A DNA stretch of 64,000 nucleotides from Fasciola hepatica (taxonomy: Eukaryota; Platyhelminthes; Trematoda; Plagiorchiida; Fasciolidae), in NCBI GenBank assembly GCA_948099385.1, contig CANUEZ040000013.1:1887001-1951000 (forward strand), in the 5' to 3' direction. Under the pieces are notes generated by a model that worked only from the letters and a program-made list of their open reading frames with translations, was not told the origin of the DNA and searched no databases. The stretch's first letter is position 1. Each line of letters opens with the position of its first letter. Below are positions 48,889 to 60,153 of this stretch, piece by piece. Made by a program: the position numbers and the translations under genes.

Positions 48889-51698
48889 ATGAAAAAAGAC
48901 ACCTAGGCGACGGAGCAAACGCGGTGGTGTTATATACTAACGCGTGTAGTATTAGAAACAAATGGGCGGAACTTGCCAAAACCGCTGACGAACAGAAAGC
49001 ATCAATAGTTGCCGTCACGGAAACGTGGCTTTCTGAAGAAGACCATGTGCCAGGCCTAATAAGTAACAGTTTTGCAGCCTACAGGCAGGATCGGGAACAA
49101 GATTGCCTTGGTGGTGGAGTAGCCATCCTCGTTAGGTCAGGTGCAAACCACCTTGAGTCCCAGACCAAGATGTGCACTCGCAATATCCAGCTATGCGCCG
49201 TTACGATCATCCTTCCAGGCAGAAGTGTTAACGTCGTCTGTGTCTACAGGGCACCAAGCACAAACCACGAAGAGGACGTTTGTTTGCTGCGGACTTTGAC
49301 TGAACTAGTTAAGGACGCACAAAAGACCCTCATAGTGGGTGACTTCAATCTTCCGCACATCGACTGGGTGGCTGAGGTCTGCGTGCCGGGATCGGAGGAG
49401 CAAAGCTACTTAGAATGGCTGCATGACAATGCGTTGCATCAGCATATTAGGGAGAATACCAGATATAGGACTGGATGCGTTCCATCCCTGCTGGATCTAG
49501 CTATAACGAACTTCCCCAACGATGTGGCTGGACTGCATTATTGTGCACCGCTGGGAAAGAGTGACCACGTGTGTGTCAAAATAGTTCTATGCATGCGGCA
49601 ACCGAAGGTACCCTCAAGGCTGATTGGGAATTTCGGTAGTATGGACATAGATAGGCTTCGTAATAGGGCGATGGGTTTGACCTGGGACGCGCCAGAGGAG
49701 GCTACTGTGGAGGAGCGCTGGCAGGCCATAAACGGATCCCTGACTGCCCTACAGGAAGAGTTCGCACCCCTAAAACGAAGGAGTGGGGAGGGCAAGCCCA
49801 TGTGGTGGAAGGCTGAAATAGCCAAGGCCATCAGACGTAGGAACCGCTCTTGGAACCAGTACAAAGCTTCCGGCAGTCAGCTAGCCTAGAATCGCTATAC
49901 GAAGCTGAGAAACGAGACTGTAAGCCTTTTGAGAACTTCTAAACGGGAATTTGAGCTGAAATTGGCCCAGTCTGTAAGACAACAGCCGAAGAAGTTCTAC
50001 AGCTATGTACAGTCTAAAGGCTCAACAAGAAATGCCGTAGGTCCGCTATCCACTAGAGAATATGGTATTGTCACTGACGACCAGGGCAAAGCAGACGCCC
50101 TGGGGGAACACGTTGGTAGTGTACATAGGATAGATAGTGGGGTACTAGTAGATCTGGCGCTGATACATCCTCCTCAGTTAAACGAGCTAGATCTTTCAGA
50201 GGAATGCGTGCGTAAGTACCTACAGGAGTTAAACAGCCACAAGTCAGCGGGCCCAGATGGCATTCATCCAGCTATCATCAAGCCGTTGGCGGATATCATA
50301 GCTCCATCGGTATGCAGATTGTATAGATCCACGTTGGACCAGGGAAAGCTGCCTCAGGACTGGAAAGTCGCGGCAGTCGTGGCAATACATAAGAGTGGGC
50401 CTAAGTCGGATGTGCAGAACTACAGGCCGGTAAGCCTAACTAGCATTCTCTGTAAAGTTCTCGAGAAGATCATCCGTGCCCATATCTGCCAGCACTTACT
50501 GCAGCACTCCATGCTAAGCCCGGCGCAGCATGGATTCCTGAAAAATAGATCTTGCCTGACCAATCTCCTGTGCTTCTAAGATGAAGTAACTCGACGACTG
50601 GACGAAGGTAAGCATGTTGAGGTATGTTACCTCGACTTTAGCAAGGCGTTCGACTCCGTTAATCATCGTCTTTTGCTATGCAAGATGGAGACTTTCGGTA
50701 TAGGTGGGCCAGTATATAGGTGGCTGGAGGACTTCCTCTCCCACAGGACGCTTTATGTCAAAGTGGGGAACAGGTGCTCCAGTTTGATGAACGTCACCAG
50801 TGGTGTACCTCAGGGATCCGTCCTAGGCCCGGTCCTATTCTTGTTATTTATTAATGACCTAGCATCCACTCTTCAATCGCCCAGCTTTATTTTTGCGGAT
50901 GATGTGAAGATTGTTGGATCTAAGGGTAGGGCGGACTTGGGCAGGGAAATAGGCACCGTCCTAAACTGGGCATACAAATGGGACTTACCTCTAAACGCTC
51001 AAAAAAACCATTTGTTGTCAAGGGCAACAGAGAGCCTAACTGTCGCTCATGATCAAGGGCTGTTCACCGTAGAGGCAGCCAGTAGGGTTAAAGACCTGGG
51101 GATCATCATGAAAAGTGACTTCAAATGGTCGGAGCAGTGCAACGCGGCTGCGCATAAGGCTCGTGGGGAGCTCTTTAGACTGCGATCGGCTTTGTCTTGC
51201 CGGAAGCCGGAGGTATTCGTACCTATTTACAGGGCTATAGTACGACCTCACTTAGAAGGTAGTGTGCAGGCTTGGTCACCCTTCTACAAAAAGGACGCCG
51301 CCTGCCTAGAGAAAGTCCAACGTCTAGCCACGCGAATGGTTGAAGGGCAGAGGGGTAAGACTTACGAGCAGAGACTCTGTGACCTGAATCTCTTCTCGTT
51401 GGAAAGGAGGAGAAGTCGAGGAGATCTCATAGAAACGTTCAAGGTAATGAAGGGCTTTTCTGGCCTCAGACCAGATAGTCTATTCCAATTGGCCGTAGAC
51501 TCCAGAACAAGGGGACACGAAAAGAAGTTGATAAAAGCCCGATCTAGGTTGATGGCTAGATCGCACTTCTTCAGCAACAGGGTTGTGAACAGTTGGAACG
51601 GTCTGCCTGGTGAAATGGTAGATCTGCAGACAGTCCAATCCTTCAAATGTGCCCTTGATCGCAAGTGGTACGAGATCTTTCCTTGTAGTGTGCCTTAA
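48885..51698 (+). pseudogene. CR1 ORF2 (endonuclease-RT), open except for two stops
   Basis: The frame runs 937 sense or stop codons with TAG at 49887-49889 and TAA at 50577-50579 and no frameshift. Endonuclease motifs are TETWLSEED, GDFN (D at 153), SLLDLAITN and SDHV. RT motifs are HKSAGPDGIHPAI, IHKSGPKSDVQNYRPVSLT, AQHGFLKNRSCLTNLL, YLDFSKAFDSVNH (motif A), SGVPQGSVLGPVLFLLFIND (motif B), FADD at about 670-673 (motif C) and LGIIMKSDFKW. This is the CR1 pattern. At the TAG the decayed CR1-2 has W, and at the TAA it has L. The same stops occur in copy M, so they predate both insertions. Confidence 0.85.
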
Positions 51699-51992
51699 GA
51701 ATATCAACTAGATGGATGAAGGGTAGCACTGTGGTCCTTCTGGAGTATGTTTTAGCAGACTTTTTCCCTCATTGCATACTGTCTCAGTGAACGCTCACGA
51801 TGCATAATGTCTCTCGCAGTTGATGTGCGATGAGGTTTTCCGTTTCCCTCTCATTTTTAGCGGGGATTCGACGAAATACACTCGGCAGTGGTGGGTGCAT
51901 AACTGGTGTGCATACCATCGAAGGAATTCTGGACGCTCGATTGGCCGTGGCCATTACCTGTCCTGTGCAGACTGAACTGAACTGAACTGAAC
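51670..51992 (+). repeat. CR1 copy L 3' UTR with CTGAA tail
   Basis: It spans the end of ORF2, the non-coding 3' part and a tail of four CTGAA units. Its inverse lies at 46991-47313, and a diverged inverse at 54934-55074. Confidence 0.85.
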
Positions 51993-54930
51993 ACTTGCGA
52001 TCAAGGGCACATTTGAAGGATTGGACTGTCTGCAGATCTACCATTTCACCAGGCAGACCGTTCCAACTGTTCACAACCCTGTTGCTGAAGAAGTGCGATC
52101 TAGCCATCAACCTAGATCGGGCTTTTATCAACTTCTTTTCGTGTCCCCTTGTTCTGGAGTCTACGGCCAATTGGAATAGACTATCTGGTCTGAGGCCAGA
52201 AAAGCCCTTCATTACCTTGAACGTTTCTATGAGATCTCCTCGACTTCTCCTCCTTTCCAACGAGAAGAGATTCAGGTCACAGAGTCTCTGCTCGTAAGTC
52301 TTACCCCTCTGCCCTTCAACCATTCGCGTGGCTAGACGTTGGACTTTCTCTAGGCAGGCGGCGTCCTTTTTGTAGAAGGGTGACCAAGCCTGCACACTAC
52401 CTTCTAAGTGAGGTCGTACTATAGCCCTGTAAATAGGTACGAATACCTCCGGCTTCCGGCAAGACAAAGCCGATCGCAGTCTAAAGAGCTCCCCACGAGC
52501 CTTATGCGCAGCCGCGTTGCACTGCTCCGACCATTTGAAGTCACTTTTCATGATGATCCCCAGGTCTTTAACCCTACTGGCTGCCTCTACGGTGAACAGC
52601 CCTTGATCATGAGCGACAGTTAGGCTCTCTGTTGCCCTTGACAACAAATGGCTTTTTTGAGCGTTTAGAGGTAAGTCCCATTTGTATGCCCAGTTTAGGA
52701 CGGTGCCTATTTCCCTGCCCAAGTCCGCCCTACCCTTAGATCCAACAATCTTCACATCATCCGCAAAAATAAAGCTGGGCGATTGAAGAGTGGATGCTAG
52801 GTCATTAATAAATAACAAGAATAGGACCGGGCCTAGGACGGATCCCTGAGGTACACCACTGGTGACGTTCATCAAACTGGAGCACCTGTTCCCCACTTTG
52901 ACATAAAGCGTCCTGTGGGAGAGGAAGTCCTCCAGCCACCTATATACTGGCCCACCTATACCGAAAGTCTCCATCTTGCATAGCAAAAGACGATGATTAA
53001 CGGAGTCGAACGCCTTGCTAAAGTCGAGGTAACATACCTCAACATGCTTACCTTCGTCCAGTCGTCGAGTTACTTCATCTTAGAAGCACAGGAGATTGGT
53101 CAGGCAAGATCTATTTTTCAGGAATCCATGCTGCGCCGGGCTTAGCATGGAGTGCTGCAGTAAGTGCTGGCAGATATGGGCACGGATGATCTTCTCGAGA
53201 ACTTTACAGAGAATGCTAGTTAGGCTTACCGGCCTGTAGTTCTGCACATCCGACTTAGGCCCACTCTTATGTATTGCCACGACTGCCGCGACTTTCCAGT
53301 CCTGAGGCAGCTTTCCCTGGTCCAACGTGGATCTATACAATCTGCATACCGATGGAGCTATGATATCCGCCAACGGCTTGATGATAGCTGGATGAATGCC
53401 ATCTGGGCCCGCTGACTTGTGGCTGTTTAACTCCTGTAGGTACTTACGCACGCATTCCTCTGAAAGATCTAGCTCGTTTAACTGAGGAGGATGTATCAGC
53501 GCCAGATCTACTAGTACCCCACTATCTATCCTATGTACACTACCAACGTGTTCCCCCAGAGCGTCTGCTTTGCCCTGGTCGTCAGTGACAATACCATATT
53601 CTCTAGTGGATAGCGGACCTACGGCATTTCTTGTTGAGCCTTTAGACTGTACATAGCTGAAGAACTTCTTCGGCTGTTGTCTTACAGACTGGGCCAATTT
53701 CAGCTCAAATTCCCGTTTAGAAGTTCTCAAAAGGCTTACAGTCTCGTTTCTCAGCTTCGTATAGCGATTCTAGGCTAGCTGACTGCCGGAAGCTTTGTAC
53801 TGGTTCCAAGAGCGGTTCCTACGTCTGATGGCCTTGGCTATTTCAGCCTTCCACCACATGGGCTTGCCCTCCCCACTCCTTCGTTTTAGGGGTGCGAACT
53901 CTTCCTGTAGGGCAGTCAGGGATCCGTTTATGGCCTGCCAGCGCTCCTCCACAGTAGCCTCCTCTGGCGCGTCCCAGGTCAAACCCATCGCCCTATTACG
54001 AAGCCTATCTATGTCCATACTACCGAAATTCCCAATCAGCCTTGAGGGTACCTTCGGTTGCCGCATGCATAGAACTATTTTGACACACACGTGGTCACTC
54101 TTTCCCAGCGGTGCACAATAATGCAGTCCAGCCACATCGTTGGGGAAGTTCGTTATAGCTAGATCCAGCAGGGATGGAACGCATCCAGTCCTATATCTGG
54201 TATTCTCCCTAATATGCTGATGCAACGCATTGTCATGCAGCCATTCTAAGTAGCTTTGCTCCTCCGATCCCGGCACGCAGACCTCAGCCACCCAGTCGAT
54301 GTGCGGAAGATTGAAGTCACCCACTATGAGGGTCTTTTGTGCGTCCTTAACTAGTTCAGTCAAAGTCCGCAGCAAACAAACGTCCTCTTCGTGGTTTGTG
54401 CTTGGTGCCCTGTAGACACAGACGACGTTAACACTTCTGCCTGGAAGGATGATCGTAACGGCGCATAGCTGGATATTGCGAGTGCACATCTTGGTCTGGG
54501 ACTCAAGGTGGTTTGCACCTGACCTAACGAGGATGGCTACTCCACCACCAAGGCAATCTTGTTCCCGATCCTGCCTGTAGGCTGCAAAACTGTTACTTAT
54601 TAGGCCTGGCACATGGTCTTCTTCAGAAAGCCACGTTTCCGTGACGGCAACTATTGATGCTTTCTGTTCGTCAGCGGTTTTGGCAAGTTCCGCCCATTTG
54701 TTTCTAATACTACACGCGTTAGTATATAACACCACCGCGTTTGCTCCGTCGCCTAGGTGTCTTTTTTCATTCATTCCTGACTGTTTCTCAGGCGCAACGC
54801 CTGAGATGATGGCACGTTTTTTGCTTCGGATGTCCCCACTGGGGTGCATGAAGCCGGCTGATGGTCCAGAATTTCTGACGACTCCCAATCCATCTCTATA
54901 GGAGTGGCCACAACATCCAGACTGGCAGGG
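51992..54930 (-). mobile_element. CR1 copy M, ORF2 body (5'-truncated)
   Basis: This is the reverse complement of 48729-51667 over exactly 2,939 bp. Only scattered substitutions were read, for example Y to F near SYVQSKG and N to S near AQK[N/S]HLL. It begins in the ORF1 C-terminus and carries ORF2 with both stops at matching positions (53771-53773 and 53080-53082). Its 3' UTR is at 46991-47313, on the far side of copy L. Apparent protein extensions at either end of the body come from reading into neighbouring repeats. Confidence 0.88.
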
Positions 54931-54933
54931 GTC

Positions 54934-55074
54934 ACACAGGACAGGTAATGGCCACTGCCATTCGAGGGTCCGGAATTCCTTCGATGGTATGCATATCATT
55001 TATGCACCCACCACTGGTGAGCGTATTTCGCCGAATCCCCGCTAAAAATGAAAGGGAAACGGAAAACCTCATTG
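54934..55074 (-). mobile_element. Older CR1 3' UTR fragment
   Basis: The plus strand from CACAGGACAGGTAATGGCC to GGAAAACCTCATTG matches 47017-47153 with clear divergence. It is a remnant of an older copy next to which copy M now ends. Confidence 0.8.
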
Positions 55075-55277
55075 AATTCGTTCCCAGGACTTCATTTCAT
55101 TTCAGTTCAGTTTGCACATGACTTGGTGTGTCCAGGTAGTTGTGTTGTCGGCTCGTTTCCGTAGCTCTCAACACTGCGTGGTTTCTTTTACTTAGAGGCA
55201 GAAATGTTTGTGCATTATCGGCCCTGGCAGAGAAAGGTGGGGGAAATGAGTAAATTGCGTCTGACCCTGAAAACTGC

Positions 55278-57786
55278 TCAACATAACTCGGGGTATACTG
55301 CCATCCAACGTAGGCCTACTGCTTTCTTCAAAGCCTTCACCGTTGTGGTGTTTATTACCTCCTCCGGGAGCTTATTCCAATAGGGCACCACTCTATTCGA
55401 GAAGTACTTCGCCCTAATTTGGAGCCTCGAATGCTTCCTTTGTAATCTTAGGCTATGCCCCCTTGTACCTCCCTCGGGAATCAGAGAGAAAAGGTCTTCG
55501 TGACTTATTCCCGAAAGTTCTTCCATTACCCTGAATGCTTCCGTCAAATCCCTTCGGAGGCGCAGCCTTTTCGTCGAGAAAAGATCTAGGGCACGGAGAC
55601 GATCTGCGTAGCTAAACCATCCTTGCCCAGTCACCATTCTAGTGGCTAGCCCTTGCACTTTCTCCAGTTAGTGTATATCCTTCGGGTATTACGGTGCCCA
55701 GACTTGCAAGCAGTACTCCATATGCGGCCTAACTATGGCTTGGTATATCGGAACGAAAGTCTCCGGCCCTCTACACGACATAATGGATCTAAATCGAAAG
55801 AGTTCTTTCATGACCATATTGGCTGTTGCGGTGCACTGCTTCGACGGCTTGAAGCTGTTGTCCATTATAACGCCAAAGCCTTTGACCTGCGAGACCACCT
55901 ACAACGAACCCATACCATTTCCACTAGCCCCCGTATTTGTGGTAAGCATTGACACTTGGAGAGTTTTAGTGGAAGGTCCCATTTGCGTGACCAGTTTTGT
56001 ACTGCTAACACGTCAAGTTCTATATCTACTCCAGCTATCTTGACGTCACCGGCATACACAAAGGTAAGGTTTGAAAGCTCGCGTGATAGGTCGTTGATGA
56101 ATATGAGGAAGGGCAGGGGGCCGAGCACCGAACCCTGTGGCACCCCACTTGTTACACCTTCCGGCTTCGAGACATGACTACCCACCTTAACACTAACAGT
56201 TCGCCCTGCTAAAAAACTACGTATCCATCGCCTTTCCTTTCCAACAATTCCCATAGAATGCAGTTTGAAGTCCAGGAATCTGTGGTACACAGAATCAAAC
56301 ACCTTGCTGAAGTCCAAGTAGCAGACTGCAATGGATTGCCGTTCGTCCAGGAGCTTGGCTACCTCATCGAGGAACAGCAGGAGATTCGTGAGGCAGGATC
56401 GTCCTGGCACAAACCCATGCTGAGCATTTGATATGAGGTTGTGTTGAACCAAATGAGTAGAGATCTGTTTCCTGACTATTCGCTCCAGGCACTTACACAG
56501 TAATGAAGTCAAGCTGACCGGCCGGTAATTTTCGGCCTTTTGCCGGAGTCAGCCCTTGTAAATTCCTAACACTGTTGCTCTCCTCCAGTCTCCCAGCACA
56601 ATTCCTTCTCTAAGTGACGTTTCATACAGCTTTGTCACCGGAGCGTTCTGGACCTCGGCCAGAGGTTGAACGATTGCTGGACGAATTCCTTCTGGTCCTG
56701 CTGCTTTGTTTCTATCCAAGCTTTGCAACTCCGCCTGCACCCCTTCTTCTCCTACAGTAAGTTCGGGTATTGGAGGCGCCTGTGTTCCCTTCGTTCTTTC
56801 CTCTAAACTATTTGCCGGCCGATATGTGCTCTTGCAGAACGCCAGGAGCGTGTCAGCCTTGTTTTCGTCGCTTAGGGCTAGTCGTCCCTGTGCTCATTCC
56901 GAAGTTGCTACACTTTCTCTCATACATTTGTGGGATTGCACGTAAGCGTAGAACCGCTTTGGGTCTGTGCGGATCGGCTCAGCTAACAGACGCTCGAAGG
57001 CATATTCCTCTACTCTTTGGACCGTTTGAACTCTGCTTCTAGCCACCTTATATCTGCTCCATGCCACCTGAGCTTTGTACAGCTTGTACGCCGCCAATCG
57101 ATGTCTATGAATGACTATGACCTTGCCGACTTTCGACTTCCACCATAGGGGTTGATTTCTACTGCTAACCATGCTCAGAGGTGCAAACTCCTCCGTAAGT
57201 TCGAGTAGCTCCGTCTTGATGGCCTTCCGATGTTCATCCATGGAGGCGTTTGTGTGACTCGGTGTCCACTGAATTTCCTCTACTGCCCTCTTTGTCCCAC
57301 GTATGTTGACTCTCCCATAGCGCCGAAGTAACGCGATTTACTTCGGCGCCCTGCTAAGTCATACTGTGACCCTTAGGACAACATGATCACTTTTGCCCAG
57401 TGGCTGTTTCCACTTAATTTCTCTAACGTCCTGATGGTGCCGCTTTATGATAAGACCGAGGAGAGACTGGTGCTGTCCACCTCTGTGTCTAGCAGCCTGC
57501 GTCACATGTAGCGTAATTGCATGTGACTGGACCCATTGCGGGAACTTGTCGCCCGTTGATCCCCTTAGTGCGATCCCGCTTTCCCATTTAATTTCCGGTG
57601 GGCTGAGATCCTCAGAAGGACGAACTCCTTCTTCTGTGACAGCTTTACGTCCAGCTCTTGCAAAAGATAGAATTCTTCCCTATCGGTCGCTAGCGGTGCC
57701 CTGTAGATACAGATTATGCACAATGTTCGCACCTCAGTTCCGATAAAGACGGATCTGGCCTGTACATTATCAGAGACCAAGTTCAA
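55278..57786 (-). pseudogene. CR1-2 ORF2 relic
   Basis: Pieces in order on the minus strand: endonuclease segment SVFIGTEVRTLCIICIYRAP; linker EFAPLSMVSSRNQPLWWKSK; FYAYVQSHK; RNKAAGPEGIRPAIVQPLAE; AQHGFVPGRSCLTNLLLFLD; YLDFSKVFDSVYHRFLD (motif A); SGVPQGSVLGPLPFLIFIND (motif B); and FVYAGDVKIAGVD, where the catalytic box reads YAGD instead of YADD. The C-terminal part includes RHSLRLQRKHSRLQIR-like sequence and YFSNRVVPYWNKLPEEV. Several frameshifts plus the active-site change rule out activity. Confidence 0.85.
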
Positions 57787-58052
57787 CGGAGCCTCTCAGT
57801 GTTCTACCCCGATCCGTATTAGTGGTGCTACTCCATCCTTTGCCTTTCATCTATTCTATTCTGTATGTACGCCGAGTATCCCTGAAAGAGCATGTCGGCA
57901 CCTGGCTTTATAAACATTTCCGTCAGTGCATCGACATCAGAATCGGCGATCCTAGTCATCAACTCCTTCTTTTCCCGGGAGACTGCAGGTGTTGGTATAC
58001 CATATTGACGATTCCCTGGTCCTTGCGACTGACTTCATTGCTAGTTTTACGG

Positions 58053-59445
58053 CTAGGGTACCCTCGGGCGCAATCTTCGAGGTGATGACCCGTTTTTTAC
58101 CTCTCTAGTTGTCGGCGGTGCAGCCTCTTGAATATCAAGTGACGCTCTGAGTTTCGTGGCTTTTTCTTTTCCACCCGTCGGCCCGGTGTTGGGCTCAAGG
58201 TGCACAGCGGACTTTCCCTCCTTTTGAGTCGCCATACCGATGGCCCGGGATGGTCTTGCGACCCACTCAGCACAACTGGTTTCCTCGGCCTTTCCCTCTG
58301 ATACCTCCAACTTTGCTGTTTGCACCAGAGGGGACTTTTTGGGAGTCTCCTTTAGAACCGGGCTCGCTGGCTGCACTTCCTCAACACCAACCGGACTGAA
58401 TGCCCTGTGAGTCTCCTTCCTTTCGGTCTTTTGTACTCCCTGAACTTTGGCTTTTTGTTTACTGGCGCCTGAAACCACCTTTGGGACCCGAATTACTCCT
58501 TGGGCTTTATGTGTTGACTTACCAAGGGAGGTCATCTCCAGTTTCGCTATACGTAGAGTCGGTCGCTTCAGATCAGGTATGCCTGTTCTCAGCGGGACTA
58601 TGGCATTACCCGGTTTGACAAATGTTGGGATGTCAGGTGCAACTCTTACCATTCCCTGCTTGCTGCCCTCAACTGCTTCTGCCCTGGACAGTAGCCTATC
58701 TCCCCAGTAGGCACTGTGGAACACAATTGCCAAGGGTCGTGGCAGCGCTGGTGGCTTTCAACTCCATAGTCCCGTGCCATGCACTTGACCATTGGTGTCG
58801 TAGGAGGTAGGCCAGCTATCCTAAGAACCTCGGTCACATGCCGGAGGTTTTCGTCCTTCCTGGTTCTACCGTCTCTTACGATGTTATCCCGAAGTTATGA
58901 AGTAGCAGTCTTCTACTTCTGTCTGCCATGACCTCAGTGTCACGCTCAATGTGTTGCACTTCAGCATCTAGGCATTTAACCTGCTCCTTGAGGGATTCTA
59001 CTTCCGTCAGGAGGCTTTTTTCCACATTGGAAAAGCCTGCTGTCTCTTTGCCTCCTTTACCCTTTGGTATGGGTTGTCTTTTTTAGTTTTCTGATCTGGC
59101 ACCCAGTTTTCCCTTCCCTCTAAGCCATGGATTGAATTCTCTCTCTCTAGTCTTGGCTCCAGCTTCATGTTCCTGTCCCCTTTTTCTAGTTCGCCTCGAA
59201 TTATGTGCAAGTACTCGCCTGCGAAATCCAAGCAGTGAGAGCGTATCCGCTTGAGCGATGCGTACTTGGTGTGCAGCTCGAATTCTTTTCCTTCCAGCTT
59301 GGAGCACTTCTGATGATACCAAAGGCAACACTGGCCGCACTGAGTTCCCCCATATTGCACCAGGTCTGTGCATTCCTTGTCCTCACAGCTCACTGCCTGA
59401 TCGACGGGATCAACCTCTGTTCCATTCATTTCGGCAGTGGTGGTC
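58053..59445 (-). pseudogene. CR1-2 ORF1 relic with PHD-like finger
   Basis: The minus-strand frame ending at 59007 contains CEDKECTDLV, CGQCCLWYHQKC and a final HC, a PHD-like arrangement corresponding to ORF1 of copy L. The region 58053-58837 holds the Pro/Lys-rich middle and TEVLRIAGLPPTTP, matching DILRIAGVPYSP of copy L. The two parts are separated by frameshifts. Confidence 0.75.
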
Positions 59446-60150
59446 GAGTTTGTTTGAAAATACTGTATCGAATACCAGTAGGATAATAACACAACATTTT
59501 AAACGGACAAAAACGGTACACTAAGGCAAGTGCTGCAAAATCTGCACATTATAAAAGTTCCACAAAAGCGGTACACTACAAAAAGCGCCACAAAAAGATG
59601 TTGTCCGGTATCAGTTGCACTGACACCAACGGAAAACACCAAAAGGGACACAAAAAAGTATAATCGGTTTTTGAAGGGAATAAACTCTTCTGAAGAGAAA
59701 GAACTCTTCAAAAAATCAGGCCGACCAAAATACTAACTACGATACGTTAGTTTGGGCGAAATAGCGTGTGTTATTCCACCAACCCATGCAAAAACTTATC
59801 GCTGAGAGCAATCTGAAAATTCAAACCGCGCGGCAACTCACAAGGCGGGTTGCCTTAATGTGCAGATTCTTGCACTGGTGGGCTCCTTGGACCCCTCGGT
59901 GCCTCGGCAACTGGAAGAGACGAGTCTTCCTCAATACTTGGCTAAAAGCTGTGGGGATTCAGGTGAGATCTCCAAAGCCACTGCTCTTCAACAACTTTTC
60001 GGGTCACGGCAGTTAGCCACACACACCTCACCGTCAGTCTCTCGGTAGAAAGGATAGTATAGTAAGGGGTGGTAGGTACTAGATAAGGGTTCCTAGAGGG
60101 TTGAAGTGAAAGGGACTAGTCGTTTGTCTACAAAAAAGAAAGTAGTCTCC
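59446..60150. other. Presumed CR1-2 5' region and flank, no gene recognised
   Basis: Imperfect repeats of CAAAA.CGGTACACTA occur near 59508 and 59563, possibly 5' UTR of CR1-2. Frames at 59768-60048 are not recognisable. Confidence 0.3.
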
Positions 60151-60153
60151 TGG

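Larger units (their letters stand above)
47314..51992 (+). mobile_element. CR1 copy L, near full length, inserted in copy M
   Basis: This contains a 5' UTR of about 330 bp, ORF1 (47647-48888), ORF2 (48885-51698, two internal stops) and a 3' UTR ending in four CTGAA units at 51992. The plus-strand order around it shows it interrupts copy M. Left of it is the M 3' UTR ending GATCTCGT, and right of it the M coding sequence starting CACTTGC. Joined, these would lack only the two bases AC. There is no target-site duplication. Confidence 0.88.
55087..59445 (-). mobile_element. CR1-2 element, near full length but decayed
   Basis: On the minus strand this carries ORF1 (about 59.45-58.05 kb), endonuclease (57.98-57.3), linker and RT (57.24-55.28) and a tail of TTCAT/TTCAG-type units at 55087-55112. 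Frameshifts and stops break both ORFs. It is distinct from the L/M family but has the same architecture. Confidence 0.85.

Noticed and set aside
51784..52986. A 400-codon frame with a novel C-terminal tail on the CR1 RT
   Set aside because: The tail is read-through into the 3' UTR of copy L in the opposite orientation, beyond the nested insertion junction.
46991..54930. Interpretation of the CR1 arms as one duplicated palindrome
   Set aside because: The inverted 3' UTR at 46991-47313 together with the body at 51992-54930 reconstitutes one interrupted copy, so nested insertion explains the layout better than palindromic duplication. An assembly artefact is not excluded.
53770..54999. A 409-codon minus-strand frame with an N-terminal extension to the CR1 endonuclease
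   Set aside because: The extra residues come from reading the older CR1 3' UTR fragment at 54934-55074 across the truncation point of copy M. They are not a real N-terminus.
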